Translations under genes and position numbers: made by a program
Part shown: piece by piece, positions 14,671 to 22,605 of the stretch
Position numbering within the stretch: the first letter of the stretch is position 1
Layout: each line of letters starts with the position of its first letter
The notes under the pieces: model-generated
The model's database searches: none
What the model saw: the letters and a program-made list of their open reading frames with translations, nothing else
Told to the model about the DNA's origin: nothing
Source: CAKZKT01 sp034434235
GTDB taxonomy: Bacteria > Chloroflexota > Anaerolineae > CG2-30-64-16
Direction: 5' to 3'
Assembly: GCA_034434235.1 (NCBI GenBank)
Contig: DAOTZV010000187.1
Span: forward strand, 1 to 24,841
Length of the DNA stretch: 24,841 nucleotides

Positions 14671-14698
14671 ATTATAGCGAAGCCAGGACTTGTTGCAA
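14671..14698 (-). promoter_or_regulatory. Promoter of the HerA-like gene, inside the korB 3' end
   Basis: On the minus strand TTGCAA (14698-14693), a 16-bp spacer and a perfect TATAAT (14676-14671). The -10 includes the TAA stop codon of korB (14674-14672). Confidence 0.6.
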
Positions 14699-15718
14699 CG
14701 TCTCGCGACTGGGCCGGAGCACCGCTTCCGGCAGATGGACCAGCGGCGTATCCGAGAAGTGCAACAGCTCATGCAGGTCGGGGCGTTCGTGCTCGTTGAC
14801 GTAGATCAGGCCGGTGATGAACTGTTGCTTTTGCCGCGCTTCCTCCAGGGTGCGGAAGGCGTTGAGCTTGTCGGTCGGGTCGTAATCGGGATCGAGCTTC
14901 TTCAGGACGATTTTTGTGCCGTCGTGCATCTCGACCTGGAGCTCTCCTTCGTACTGGCTGTCAATGGTGATCTCCGCGTAGTCGGGGATGAAGTTCAGCT
15001 CGTTGAGCGGCGTTTCCTGGGCGCGGCCCCAGCTATAGCTCTTGGTCGAATCGTCGTGGTTGTTGAAGGTGACGCACGGGCTGATGATGTCGAGCACGGC
15101 GATGCCGCGGTGGCTGAACGCGGCCTTCAGCAGGCTCTCGACCTGCTTGGGATCGCCGGCGAAGCTGCGGGCCACGAAGGTGGCATTGGCCGCCAGCGCC
15201 TCCATGCAGATGTCGAGCGGCGGCAGGTTGTTCACGCCGGCGTACTTCAACTTCTGGCCCAGGTCGGCCGTGGCGCTGAACTGGCCCTTGGTCAAGCCGT
15301 AGACGCCGTTGTTCTCCACGATGTAGACCATCGGCACGTTGCGGCGGATGGCGTGCTTGAACTGGCCGGTGCCGATGGAGGCGGTGTCGCCGTCGCCGCT
15401 GACGCCGATCACCGTCAGGTTGCGGTTGGCGACGACCGCGCCGGTGGCGAGGGCCGGCATGCGGCCGTGCAGACCGTTGAACGCGTGGCTCCAGCCCAGG
15501 AAGTAGGCCGGCGACTTGCTGGAGCAGCCGATGCCGCTCATCTTGACGACCTGCGTCTGATCCAGGCCCAGCTCCCAGGCGACGTTCATGATGCGCTGGC
15601 TGATGCTATCGTGGCCGCACCCCTTGCACAGGGTGGACGGCGCGCCCTGATAAGCCTTCTTGTCCAGGCCCAGGGCATTGACTTTGGCCCCGCGGGGCGA
15701 GACTTCGATGGTGACCAT
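14672..15718 (-). CDS. korB: 2-oxoacid:ferredoxin oxidoreductase, beta subunit
   Basis: This 348-aa subunit binds thiamine diphosphate and catalyses oxidative decarboxylation of a 2-oxoacid, probably 2-oxoglutarate, with ferredoxin as acceptor. CKGCGHDS (C31, C34) marks the KorB type, SGIGCSSKSPAYF follows, and the TPP motif SGDGDTASIGTGQ lies near residues 105-117 with VENNGVYGLTKGQ after it. Start ATG 15718 has AGGAG (15727-15731) eight bases upstream and is only 14 bp after korA; the longer frame from 15826 would be antisense-like sequence within korA. Length and Cys pattern fit 2-oxoglutarate:ferredoxin oxidoreductase, but pyruvate or branched-chain specificity cannot be excluded by sequence alone. 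Confidence 0.93.
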   Translation of the reverse strand: MVTIEVSPRGAKVNALGLDKKAYQGAPSTLCKGCGHDSISQRIMNVAWELGLDQTQVVKMSGIGCSSKSPAYFLGWSHAFNGLHGRMPALATGAVVANRNLTVIGVSGDGDTASIGTGQFKHAIRRNVPMVYIVENNGVYGLTKGQFSATADLGQKLKYAGVNNLPPLDICMEALAANATFVARSFAGDPKQVESLLKAAFSHRGIAVLDIISPCVTFNNHDDSTKSYSWGRAQETPLNELNFIPDYAEITIDSQYEGELQVEMHDGTKIVLKKLDPDYDPTDKLNAFRTLEEARQKQQFITGLIYVNEHERPDLHELLHFSDTPLVHLPEAVLRPSRETLQQVLASL

Positions 15719-15732
15719 AGGTGACGCTCCTG

Positions 15733-17586
15733 TCACATCTGCTTCTGGATCGCGTCGGCGATCCACTCGGCCGAGAGCGGCCAGCCGTTGCAGCGGGCGA
15801 TCGAGACGAGCTTCTCGCCGCAGCATGGCTCTTCCGACAGCAAGATCAGGTTGAGCTGGCCGTCCCGATTGTTTTCCACCACAAAGATGCGATCGTGCTC
15901 CTCGATGAATCGCCGCACCTCTTCGTTGATCGGCAGCGCGCGCAGGCGCATGTAGCTGGTCTCGACGCCGGCCGCGCGCAACAGATCGCGCGCCTCTTCA
16001 ACCGCCGGATGATTGGAGCCGATGGTGATGATCCCGTACCGCGCGCCCTCGACGCGTTCGACGATCGGGCCGGGCACCAGGCGCCGGGCGGTCTCGAACT
16101 TGCGGGCCAGGCGGTTCAGGTTGGCCTCCCAATGTTCGGGGCGCTCGCTGTAGCGCGCGTATTCGTCGTGGCCGGTGCCGCGCGTGAAGTAGGCCGCCAG
16201 CGGATGCGGCGTGCCCGGCAGGGTGCGATAGGCGATCCCGTCGCCGTCCACGTCCTTGTAGCGGCCCCACGACCCGCCCAGCTCGCGCACCTGTTCGGCC
16301 GTCAACACCTTGCCGCGGTCCATCGGCCGGTCGGGATATTCGAACGGGTCGCTGATCCAGGAGTTCATGCCCAGGTCCAGGTCGCTCAGGACGATCACCA
16401 GCGTCTGGAGCCGTTCGGCCAGGTCGAAGGCCAGCCAGCCGAACTCGAAGCATTCCTTCGGGTCGGCCGGGAAGAGGAGCACGTGGCGGGTGTCGCCGTG
16501 GCTCAGGTAGTAGGCCGCGGCGATGTCGCCCTGGCTGGTGCGGGTCGGCAGGCCGGTGGACGGCCCGATGCGCTGGATGTCCCAGATGACGGCCGGCACT
16601 TCCGCGAAGTAGGCCAGGCCGGCGAACTCGGCCATCAGGTCGAGGCCGGGGCCCGAGGTGGCGGTCATAGCGCGCGCGCCGGCCCAGCCGGCGCCCACCA
16701 CCATGCCGAGCGCGGCCAGCTCATCTTCGGCCTGGATGATGGCAAAGGTGGCCTTGCCGGTCTCCGGCTCGGTGCGCAGTTGGGGCAAATACTTGTTCAG
16801 CGCATCGGCCACACTGGAGGCCGGGGTGATCGGATACCAGGAGACGACCGTCACGCCACCGAAGATGGCACCCAGGGCGGCCGCGGTGTTGCCGTCCACC
16901 AGGATCTTGCCTTCGTTGAAGCCGCTCATGCGTTCCACGCGGAACGGATCGGACTTGACCAGGTTCCGTTCGGCCCAGGCATAGGCGCGACGCACCATGT
17001 CCATGTTGAGCTGCGTGGGCTTGGGCCGGCCGCTGAAGTTCCAGGAGATGGCGTCTTCGATCTCCTTCAGCTCGATCCCCAGCAGATAGGCCAGCGCGCC
17101 CACGTAGACCATGTTGGCGATGTAGTCGCGCAGTTCGTAGGGCAGGTTGGCCTCCTTGACCAACTGGCCGACCGGCACGGGGTAGTAGGTGACGTCCCCG
17201 CGGCGTGCGGGGATCGGCAGGCTATCGTCGTAGATGACGATGCCGCCCGGCGCGACATTGGCCATGTCTTCGGCGACAGTGCGGCCATTCATGCACACGG
17301 CGACCTCGTAAGATTCCTTGCGACCCAGATAGCCGTCCTTGCTCAAGCGGATGATGTACCAGGTGGGCAGGCCCTGGATATTGCTGGGGAACATGTTCTT
17401 GCCGTTCACCGGGATGCCCATCTTGAATAGCGCGCGCAGCAGGACGCCGTTGCTGGTCTGGCTGCCCGAGCCGTTGACGGTGGCGATGTTGATGGCGAAG
17501 TTGTTCACCCACCGATCGGCCGTCCGGGCGATGGCCGGCGACTCTACCTTCTGTTGGGCGGGGGCTTCTTGAAGTGCAATACTCAT
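15733..17586 (-). CDS. korA: 2-oxoacid:ferredoxin oxidoreductase, fused gamma-alpha subunit
   Basis: This 617-aa subunit carries a gamma domain (about residues 28-200, with NGSGSQTSNGVLLRALFKMG) fused to an alpha domain that starts near residue 235 (GNTAAALGAIFGG). The alpha domain has the substrate-site motif YPITPASS at about residues 250-257 and QAEDELAALGMVVGAGWAGARA. Fused gamma-alpha with a separate beta is the two-subunit KorAB form. ATG 17586 has AAGGAG seven bases upstream and overlaps the regulator's stop as ATGA. With korB it feeds reduced ferredoxin from central metabolism; no ferredoxin gene lies beside it. Confidence 0.95.
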   Translation of the reverse strand: MSIALQEAPAQQKVESPAIARTADRWVNNFAINIATVNGSGSQTSNGVLLRALFKMGIPVNGKNMFPSNIQGLPTWYIIRLSKDGYLGRKESYEVAVCMNGRTVAEDMANVAPGGIVIYDDSLPIPARRGDVTYYPVPVGQLVKEANLPYELRDYIANMVYVGALAYLLGIELKEIEDAISWNFSGRPKPTQLNMDMVRRAYAWAERNLVKSDPFRVERMSGFNEGKILVDGNTAAALGAIFGGVTVVSWYPITPASSVADALNKYLPQLRTEPETGKATFAIIQAEDELAALGMVVGAGWAGARAMTATSGPGLDLMAEFAGLAYFAEVPAVIWDIQRIGPSTGLPTRTSQGDIAAAYYLSHGDTRHVLLFPADPKECFEFGWLAFDLAERLQTLVIVLSDLDLGMNSWISDPFEYPDRPMDRGKVLTAEQVRELGGSWGRYKDVDGDGIAYRTLPGTPHPLAAYFTRGTGHDEYARYSERPEHWEANLNRLARKFETARRLVPGPIVERVEGARYGIITIGSNHPAVEEARDLLRAAGVETSYMRLRALPINEEVRRFIEEHDRIFVVENNRDGQLNLILLSEEPCCGEKLVSIARCNGWPLSAEWIADAIQKQM

Positions 17587-18302
17587 AGCATGGCTCCTTG
17601 GGTTTGTGGCGTATTCACGGGTATCGCGAACTCGTGCGCGACCCCCATTCTGTCTATCAACCGCATGTGTTGAATCAGGAGATCCTTTCCGGTCGCAAGG
17701 TCGCCGGCCTCGATGGCCCGGGCGATGCGCTCATGATAGCTCCAGACCTCTTGCAGATAGCTGAAATCGGCATAAGTGTTGAACTCCACGGCCTCGTAGG
17801 CATCCCAGTACGCGGCCAACAGCCCCTGGACAAAGGGGTTCTCCAGCCGGCTGAAGATGGTCAGGTGAAACTGGCGGTGTTCGGGGTGCGGAATCTGGAT
17901 GCGATCTTCCGCGAGTTTGGCCTGCGCCTGGGCTACCAGCTCGTTCAGCCGCGCCACATCTTCGGGCAACAGCCGGCCGACGGCTTCGTCCCAGAACGCG
18001 GTTTCCAGATGGATGCGCAGCGCGGCGAAGGCCGAGAACGCGTTGCGATCGAGCGCCAGCGCCACCATCAGGCTCAGCCGCACCGCGGGCAGGAAATCAT
18101 AGGCCAGGCAGCGGATCCCGCGCCGCGGGCTGGCCTCGACCAGGCCGAGGGCGCGCGCCACCTCGAACTGCTCGCGCAGCTTGCCCACGCTGATGCCGAT
18201 CTCGGCGCTGATCTCGTCGAGGGAGGGAAGCCGCGTGCCGGGCTGGCAGTCGTGTGTCAACAGATAGCGCAGGAATTCCGATTCGATCCGCGAAGCGATC
18301 AT
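17583..18302 (-). CDS. GntR/FadR-type regulator with FCD domain
   Basis: This 239-aa cytoplasmic regulator has an N-terminal winged helix-turn-helix (about residues 5-70: GTRLPSLDEISAEIGISVGKLREQFEVARALGLVEASPRRG) and a C-terminal helical ligand-binding domain of FCD type. Metal-ligand-like residues (an E/H set, with HRQFHLTIF and SYHERIARAIEAGD) are visible there. The ligand is probably a carboxylate linked to the downstream KorAB reaction, but this is inference. The stop overlaps the korA start by four bases (ATGA), which ties the levels of regulator and enzyme. A longer frame reaches a TTG at 18335; ATG 18302 fits the family better, though its ribosome site is weak. Confidence 0.88.
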   Translation of the reverse strand: MIASRIESEFLRYLLTHDCQPGTRLPSLDEISAEIGISVGKLREQFEVARALGLVEASPRRGIRCLAYDFLPAVRLSLMVALALDRNAFSAFAALRIHLETAFWDEAVGRLLPEDVARLNELVAQAQAKLAEDRIQIPHPEHRQFHLTIFSRLENPFVQGLLAAYWDAYEAVEFNTYADFSYLQEVWSYHERIARAIEAGDLATGKDLLIQHMRLIDRMGVAHEFAIPVNTPQTQGAML

Positions 18303-18335
18303 GATGGCGTGACCTGTTTGTTCATATTGTTTCAA

Positions 18336-18359
18336 TTGATCAAATCAATCAGATTGATT
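18336..18359. promoter_or_regulatory. Candidate operator for the FCD regulator
   Basis: The palindrome TTGATCAA (18336-18343) directly abuts a larger one, AATCAATC-A-GATTGATT (18343-18359). They lie over the predicted transcription start (about 18355) of the regulator-korAB operon, a place where a bound repressor would block transcription. Autoregulation is inferred. Confidence 0.5.
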
Positions 18360-18361
18360 AT

Positions 18362-18390
18362 AGTATAGTCGAAATCCGGCATCATGTCAA
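18362..18390 (-). promoter_or_regulatory. Promoter of the regulator-korA-korB operon
   Basis: On the minus strand a perfect TTGACA (18390-18385), a 17-bp spacer and TATACT (18367-18362). An overlapping TATAAT a few bases further downstream is an alternative -10. Confidence 0.8.
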
Positions 18391-18458
18391 GAATGAAAAC
18401 CGGGCGAAAGCCGGTCGGGATTGTATGCGATCTATCATCTTTTCATGGATAAACCTTG

Positions 18459-18464
18459 TATAAT
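18459..18464 (+). promoter_or_regulatory. Possible -10 box of bcp
   Basis: A perfect TATAAT lies about 87 bp before the bcp ATG, divergent from the regulator operon. I see no convincing -35 at 16-18 bp, so an activator or another sigma factor may be needed. Confidence 0.35.
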
Positions 18465-18550
18465 AGGCCGTGATAAGCAAAGCCCGGCTGCGGTTGGCGC
18501 TGCACGCGCAAGCCGGAGCGGGCAAAACTCGATCAAACGGAGAAACGATC

Positions 18551-19045
18551 ATGGCCAAGAAGACGACCGAGATTCCGGCGCATGTGCCGGCCGTAGGCAC
18601 CCCGGCCCCCGATTTTGCCCTTCCGGCAGACGATGGCACGATCATTCGGCTGAGCGATCTGCGCGGCCGGCGCGTGGTGTTGTATTTCTATCCGAAGGAT
18701 GACACCCCCGGCTGTACCACCCAGGCCTGTGGCTTTCGGGATCATTATGTGGAGATCGCCGAGAAGGATGCCGTGGTATTCGGCATCAGCCCGGACGGCG
18801 TGGACAGCCATGTCCGCTTCCGCACCAAGTTCAACCTGCCGTTTCACCTGCTGGCAGATGAAGACCATAAGGTAGCGGAGCTGTACGGTGTGTGGGGCGA
18901 GAAGAGCATGTACGGCAAGAAGTACTTCGGCATCATCCGTTCGCACTTTGTGATCGACGCGGACGGCAAGATCGCCGATGTGCAGTATGGTGTGAGCCCC
19001 GAAGATAGTGTAGCAAACGCGTTGGCCGCGCTCGCGTCATCCTGA
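18551..19045 (+). CDS. bcp: Thioredoxin-dependent peroxiredoxin, Bcp/PrxQ type
   Basis: This 164-aa cytoplasmic enzyme reduces hydrogen peroxide and organic peroxides using thioredoxin. The peroxidatic Cys55 is in PKDDTPGCTTQACGF and the resolving Cys60 five residues later, the atypical 2-Cys arrangement of PrxQ. The thioredoxin fold continues with VVFGISPD and FHLLADEDHKVAELYGVWGEK. I use ATG 18551, with GGAG eight bases upstream; the longer frame from 18470 adds 27 non-conserved residues. It seems to be transcribed alone, with a terminator-like palindrome at 19183. Confidence 0.95.
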   Translation: MAKKTTEIPAHVPAVGTPAPDFALPADDGTIIRLSDLRGRRVVLYFYPKDDTPGCTTQACGFRDHYVEIAEKDAVVFGISPDGVDSHVRFRTKFNLPFHLLADEDHKVAELYGVWGEKSMYGKKYFGIIRSHFVIDADGKIADVQYGVSPEDSVANALAALASS

Positions 19046-19064
19046 TCTGAAAACGGGCCGCCGG

Positions 19065-19160
19065 ACGTGCCGGGCACCCTTCCAGGTGCCCGGCACGTAA
19101 AGCAGCGCTCGTTGTCATCGCGCGTTGATCGCCGCTCACCAGACGGCGCATGAGCCACTG
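19065..19160. repeat. Dispersed ~95-bp intergenic repeat, copy B
   Basis: This is the second copy of the element at 10557-10651, in the same orientation and about 8.5 kb away. Its hairpin is better kept here: GTGCCGGGCACC and GGTGCCCGGCAC flank CTTCCA-like loop bases. The shared 3' block reads CAGACGGCGCATGAGC. It fills most of the gap between bcp and the next terminator. Confidence 0.85.
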
Positions 19161-19182
19161 AGACAAGCATCCATCGCGTGTC

Positions 19183-19217
19183 CGTGAGGGCGCACGGCCG
19201 TGCGCCCTCACGATTTT
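19183..19217 (+). terminator. Terminator-like perfect palindrome after bcp
   Basis: The arms CGTGAGGGCGCACGG and CCGTGCGCCCTCACG form a perfect 30-bp palindrome, followed on the plus strand by ATTTT. It could end bcp transcription and shield the membrane protein gene. Confidence 0.65.
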
Positions 19218-19238
19218 CCCCTCCATCTCATCCCCGTG

Positions 19239-19244
19239 TATAAT
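19239..19244 (+). promoter_or_regulatory. Possible -10 box of the GT-C-type gene
   Basis: A perfect TATAAT sits 20 bp before the GTG start, with no good -35. The start would lie near 19251, so the mRNA would have a very short leader carrying AGGAG (19254-19258). Confidence 0.4.
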
Positions 19245-19264
19245 CTCCTGGTCAGGAGACCATC

Positions 19265-21565
19265 GTGAACCTGCTGAAACGCCATCTCGTTGCCGTTGGC
19301 ATTCTCGCGCTCTTCGTCGCCCTGGGCGTGACGTATAGCATCATCGTGCCCATCTTCGAAGCGCCGGACGAGATGAGCCACTATCCGTTCGTCGCACATC
19401 TGGCCCAGGGCGGCGGCCTTCCCGTGCAGCGCGCCGGCCAGCAGACGCTGTGGCAACAGGAGGGAAGCCAGCCGCCTCTCTATTATGCGTTGGCCGCGGC
19501 CCTGACGCATTGGCTCGATGTGAGCGATCTGCCCGCCATCCATCGCGTCAATCCGCACGCGCGGTTCGGCATCCCCCTGGCGCACGACAACAAGAACATT
19601 ATCCTTCACACCGACCGAGAGGCCTTCCCGTGGCGCGGCGCGGTCCTCGGCGTCCATCTGACGCGCTTCTTCTCGCTGGTGCTGGCGGTCGGCACGCTCC
19701 TCTGTACCTATGCGCTCGGTCGCGCCGTCTTCCCGGCTGATGGGCGAATCGCTGTGACGGCGCTGGCGCTCAACGCGTTCATCCCGATGTTCGTGTTCAT
19801 CAGCGCGTCGGTCAACAACGACAACCTGGTCATCTTCCTGTCGTCGCTGACGCTCGTGCTGTTGGTGCGCCTGATCCAGCGCGGGGCGACGATCCGCTCG
19901 CTGTTGTTGACCGGGGTCATCATCGGCCTGGCGTGTCTCACCAAGCTGAGCGCGCTCGGCCTGATTCCGCTCGCCGGGCTGGCGCTCGGCCTTTCACGCC
20001 GGAATCATGGGCCTGTGGCGCAAGCCGCCGACTTGCTTGCAGCGGGGAGAACACAAGCCGGAGGCTTGCGCTACAGCTTTATCCGGCGCTGGGTAGTCCA
20101 CTATGTCATCCTGCTCCTGCCGGTCATTGCGATTGCCGGCTGGTGGTATGTGCGCAACGTGTTGCTCTATGGCGATCCGACCGGCCTGAACGCGATGCTG
20201 GACATCGTCGGCCGCCGGCCGACCCGGCCATCGCTGCTCGACCTGCTCGCCGAATTCGAGGGCCTGCGGATCAACTTCTGGGGACTGTTCGGCGTCGTGA
20301 ATGTCCTGTTACGGCCGGCCTGGCTCTACCGCGTCTTCGATGCGTTGACGCTGGTCGCCATGCTCGGCGTGCCGGCCTGGGCCTGGCGCCGATGGCGCGC
20401 CGGCCGGCCGATTCCCTGGCGCGAGCTCGGCCTGCTCAGCGCGTGGATGCTCATCGAATTTGTCGCGCTGATGCGCTGGACATCGGAGACCTTTGCGTCG
20501 CAGGGACGGCTCTTCTTCCCCGCGATCTCGCCGATCGCGCTCTTCCTGGCATTGGGCTTATTGACGTGGTTCCCATCGCGCTGGCAGGGTCGGGTTGCCG
20601 TCGGCGTGGCCGCGTTCTTCTTCGTGGTGGCCGCCTCTGCGCCGTTCACGTCCATCCGGCCGGCCTATACGCCGCCTCCCATCCTGACGCGGGACCAGAT
20701 CCCCGCCACCGCGCGGCCTTTCAACGCGACCTACGGCAACGTGGCCCGCCTGGCGGCATTCGAGGTGGGAACCGAGGTCGTCCGGCCCGGCGATGCAGTG
20801 CCCGTGACGCTTTACTGGCAGGCGCTGGAGCCGACCGATGAAGACCTGAGCATCTTCGTGCAGCTCGTGGCCGACCGCGATCAGATCCTGGGCCAGGTGG
20901 ATAGCTACGGCGGCGGCGGCCTCTATCCGACCAGCATGTGGTCGGCCGGCGAGGTGATCTCGGATCGGTTCATGGTGCCCGTGTCGCGCGCGCCGATGCA
21001 ACCGATCGCAGCCCATCTGATCGCCGGCCTCTATCGCTATCGGACCGGGGAGCGCTTGCGGGTCGTTGATCCGGCCGGCCACGTGGTGTTGATGCCCATT
21101 TTGACCCGGGTCAAGATTGCCGTGCCGACCGATCCCTCCACACCGCAACATGCGTTGGATGCGAACCTGGGCGGCTGGACGCGGCTGGTCGGCTATGATC
21201 TGTCGGCCGAGGGGGTTCGCGCCGGCGCGGCCGTCACGGTGACGCTGCACTGGCGGGTGGAAAGCCGGCCGGAGCGCGATTACACGGTCTTCGTCCATCT
21301 GCTCGATGCGCGCGATCAGCCCATCGCGGATGGCGACGGTCCGCCGCTCGCCAACTGGTATCCGACCTCGTTCTGGGCGGCCGGCGAGCACCTGACCGAC
21401 CCGCATCGCCTGCCTATCCCGGCCGACCTGGCCGCGGGGCGCTATCGCATCGCGGTGGGCCTGTACGATCCGGACAACGGCCAACGGCTGCCGGTTTTGG
21501 ACGCGCAAGGCCGGCCGATGGCCGATCGGGTGATCATCGGGGAGGTGGATGTGGGGCCAAAGTGA
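19265..21565 (+). CDS. GT-C-type membrane glycosyltransferase with tandem C-terminal domains
   Basis: This 766-aa protein has an N-terminal TM helix, then IFEAPDEMSHY (residues 30-40) with the acidic residues expected in the first external loop of GT-C enzymes. About ten TM segments follow up to residue ~460, including ISASVNNDNLVIFLSSL and CLTKLSALGLIPLAGLALGL. The C-terminal ~300 residues hold two related beta-rich domains, VTLYWQALEPTDEDLSIFVQLV and VTLHWRVESRPERDYTVFVHLL, each followed by a YPTS-W-GE motif. It may transfer sugars from lipid carriers to proteins or polymers outside the cell; donor and acceptor are unknown. GTG 19265 has AGGAG six bases upstream. Residues ~251-270 come from an inserted repeat. 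Confidence 0.8.
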   Translation: MNLLKRHLVAVGILALFVALGVTYSIIVPIFEAPDEMSHYPFVAHLAQGGGLPVQRAGQQTLWQQEGSQPPLYYALAAALTHWLDVSDLPAIHRVNPHARFGIPLAHDNKNIILHTDREAFPWRGAVLGVHLTRFFSLVLAVGTLLCTYALGRAVFPADGRIAVTALALNAFIPMFVFISASVNNDNLVIFLSSLTLVLLVRLIQRGATIRSLLLTGVIIGLACLTKLSALGLIPLAGLALGLSRRNHGPVAQAADLLAAGRTQAGGLRYSFIRRWVVHYVILLLPVIAIAGWWYVRNVLLYGDPTGLNAMLDIVGRRPTRPSLLDLLAEFEGLRINFWGLFGVVNVLLRPAWLYRVFDALTLVAMLGVPAWAWRRWRAGRPIPWRELGLLSAWMLIEFVALMRWTSETFASQGRLFFPAISPIALFLALGLLTWFPSRWQGRVAVGVAAFFFVVAASAPFTSIRPAYTPPPILTRDQIPATARPFNATYGNVARLAAFEVGTEVVRPGDAVPVTLYWQALEPTDEDLSIFVQLVADRDQILGQVDSYGGGGLYPTSMWSAGEVISDRFMVPVSRAPMQPIAAHLIAGLYRYRTGERLRVVDPAGHVVLMPILTRVKIAVPTDPSTPQHALDANLGGWTRLVGYDLSAEGVRAGAAVTVTLHWRVESRPERDYTVFVHLLDARDQPIADGDGPPLANWYPTSFWAAGEHLTDPHRLPIPADLAAGRYRIAVGLYDPDNGQRLPVLDAQGRPMADRVIIGEVDVGPK
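20015..20074. repeat. CAAGCCGGAGGCTTG-type repeats inside the GT-C gene
   Basis: A degenerate copy, GTGGCGCAAGCC..., lies at 20015-20040, and a good copy, ACAAGCC-GGA-GGCTTGCGCTAC, at 20053-20074, the same family as the cluster at 7470-7591. Together they encode about 20 residues (VAQAADLL...TQAGGLRY) between two TM segments without shifting the frame. Confidence 0.85.
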
Positions 21566-22605
21566 GGGCCATCGGACATCGCGCCCATGCGTTGATTGCG
21601 GCCCCGTGCACGGGCCGGGTCCTGGCGGTCGTTTCCGGCGCGGTCTATCTGCAAACGGACGCGGGCGAGCTCTTCTGGCTGGTGCGGGAACCGGCATGGT
21701 TACATGCGCGCAGCATCGTGTGCTCCTGGCCCGCGGACGTATTGGCCGTCGGCGTGGCTTTCCGGGCCCAGGCCGCGCGGCTCCAGATCGGCGAACGCGT
21801 GCAGGTGGACGGCCGCGGCGCGGCCGTGTGGCGGCCGCGGCCCATCGAATCGTCCGATCTGGCCGCGCGCGCAACGATTGCGGCGCGCCTGGCGGCCACG
21901 GCCGGCGACCTCGACGCGCGTCGGCCGGCCGGGCCCTCTCTGCACCTTGCGGACCGTTTTGCAGGATTGGCCGGCGTGGATCTCGCAGTCCTCGCGGAGC
22001 GCAGCAAGCCTTTGATCGGCCTGGGACCGGGCCTCACTCCGGCGGGCGACGACTTCGTCGGCGGCCTCTTCTTCGTGCTCCATCATTTTTATGCGACGGG
22101 TGGAGACCCGGATCCGGTCGAGGATTTGCTTGCCTGGGCGCGCCGCAGAACGAACACGATCAGCTACGCGTTCCTGTCTGATCTCGCCAGGGGACAAGGC
22201 CCTGCGCTGTTGCACGAGCTGTTGATCGGGCTGGTCGGCCGCGAGGAGACGGCGGATCTCGGCGAGCGCGCCTCTCGTTTGATGGGCATCGGCGCCTCGA
22301 CGGGCACGCAGATGCTCGCCGGCGCGCTGACGGCGCTGCGCCTGATCCTGGATTGCGGCGCTCCGGCGCCGCTGTCGCTGCCCAACCAAAGCGGGGCCGT
22401 GGCCCCGCAAGCCAGAACGCCGCGCGCTCCTACGAGTTTGCGCCTCGGCGGTGAGGTTTCCCCAGGCCGACCAGGATCGCTTCCAGCACGCCGCCCGCGA
22501 TGGCCAGCGACTTGTCGGAGATGGCGAAGCAATGGTCGCGCGCGCCGCGCGGATCCACGTCGCCGATCTTCATGCCGGCCGCGACGTACACGCCAGGGTG
22601 AATGA
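21562..22605 (+). CDS. DUF2877/AllH-family protein with run-on tail
   Basis: This 347-aa frame starts at GTG 21562 and overlaps the upstream stop by GTGA. The conserved part is about residues 1-270, with the signature LIGLGPGLTPAGDDFVGG near residues 151-168 and GIGASTGTQMLAGALTALRLIL near its end. The family is linked to purine and allantoin breakdown; AllH proteins are reported as part of an oxamate carbamoyltransferase, but AllF and AllG partners are not in the window. The last ~80 residues are Arg/Pro-rich and are translated from DNA that is antisense to the convergent YqeB-like gene, so they are probably not functional. A palindrome at 22391-22408 sits where the domain ends. The gene product may be AllH-like in another pathway. 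Confidence 0.8.
   Translation: MRAIGHRAHALIAAPCTGRVLAVVSGAVYLQTDAGELFWLVREPAWLHARSIVCSWPADVLAVGVAFRAQAARLQIGERVQVDGRGAAVWRPRPIESSDLAARATIAARLAATAGDLDARRPAGPSLHLADRFAGLAGVDLAVLAERSKPLIGLGPGLTPAGDDFVGGLFFVLHHFYATGGDPDPVEDLLAWARRRTNTISYAFLSDLARGQGPALLHELLIGLVGREETADLGERASRLMGIGASTGTQMLAGALTALRLILDCGAPAPLSLPNQSGAVAPQARTPRAPTSLRLGGEVSPGRPGSLPARRPRWPATCRRWRSNGRARRADPRRRSSCRPRRTRQGE
22391..22408. repeat. GC palindrome at the end of the DUF2877 domain
   Basis: The arms GCGGGGCC and GGCCCCGC flank GT. It lies between the conserved end of the plus-strand gene and the stop of the convergent gene (22430), so it could slow RNA polymerase from both sides. It codes for part of NQSGAVAPQA in the AllH frame. 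Confidence 0.7.

Noticed and set aside
12207..14804. 865-codon plus-strand frame opposite the HerA-like gene
   Set aside because: It is the antisense shadow of a clear ATPase gene, typical of GC-rich DNA. The same holds for long frames opposite korA, korB, the DUF362 gene and the RsmF-like gene.
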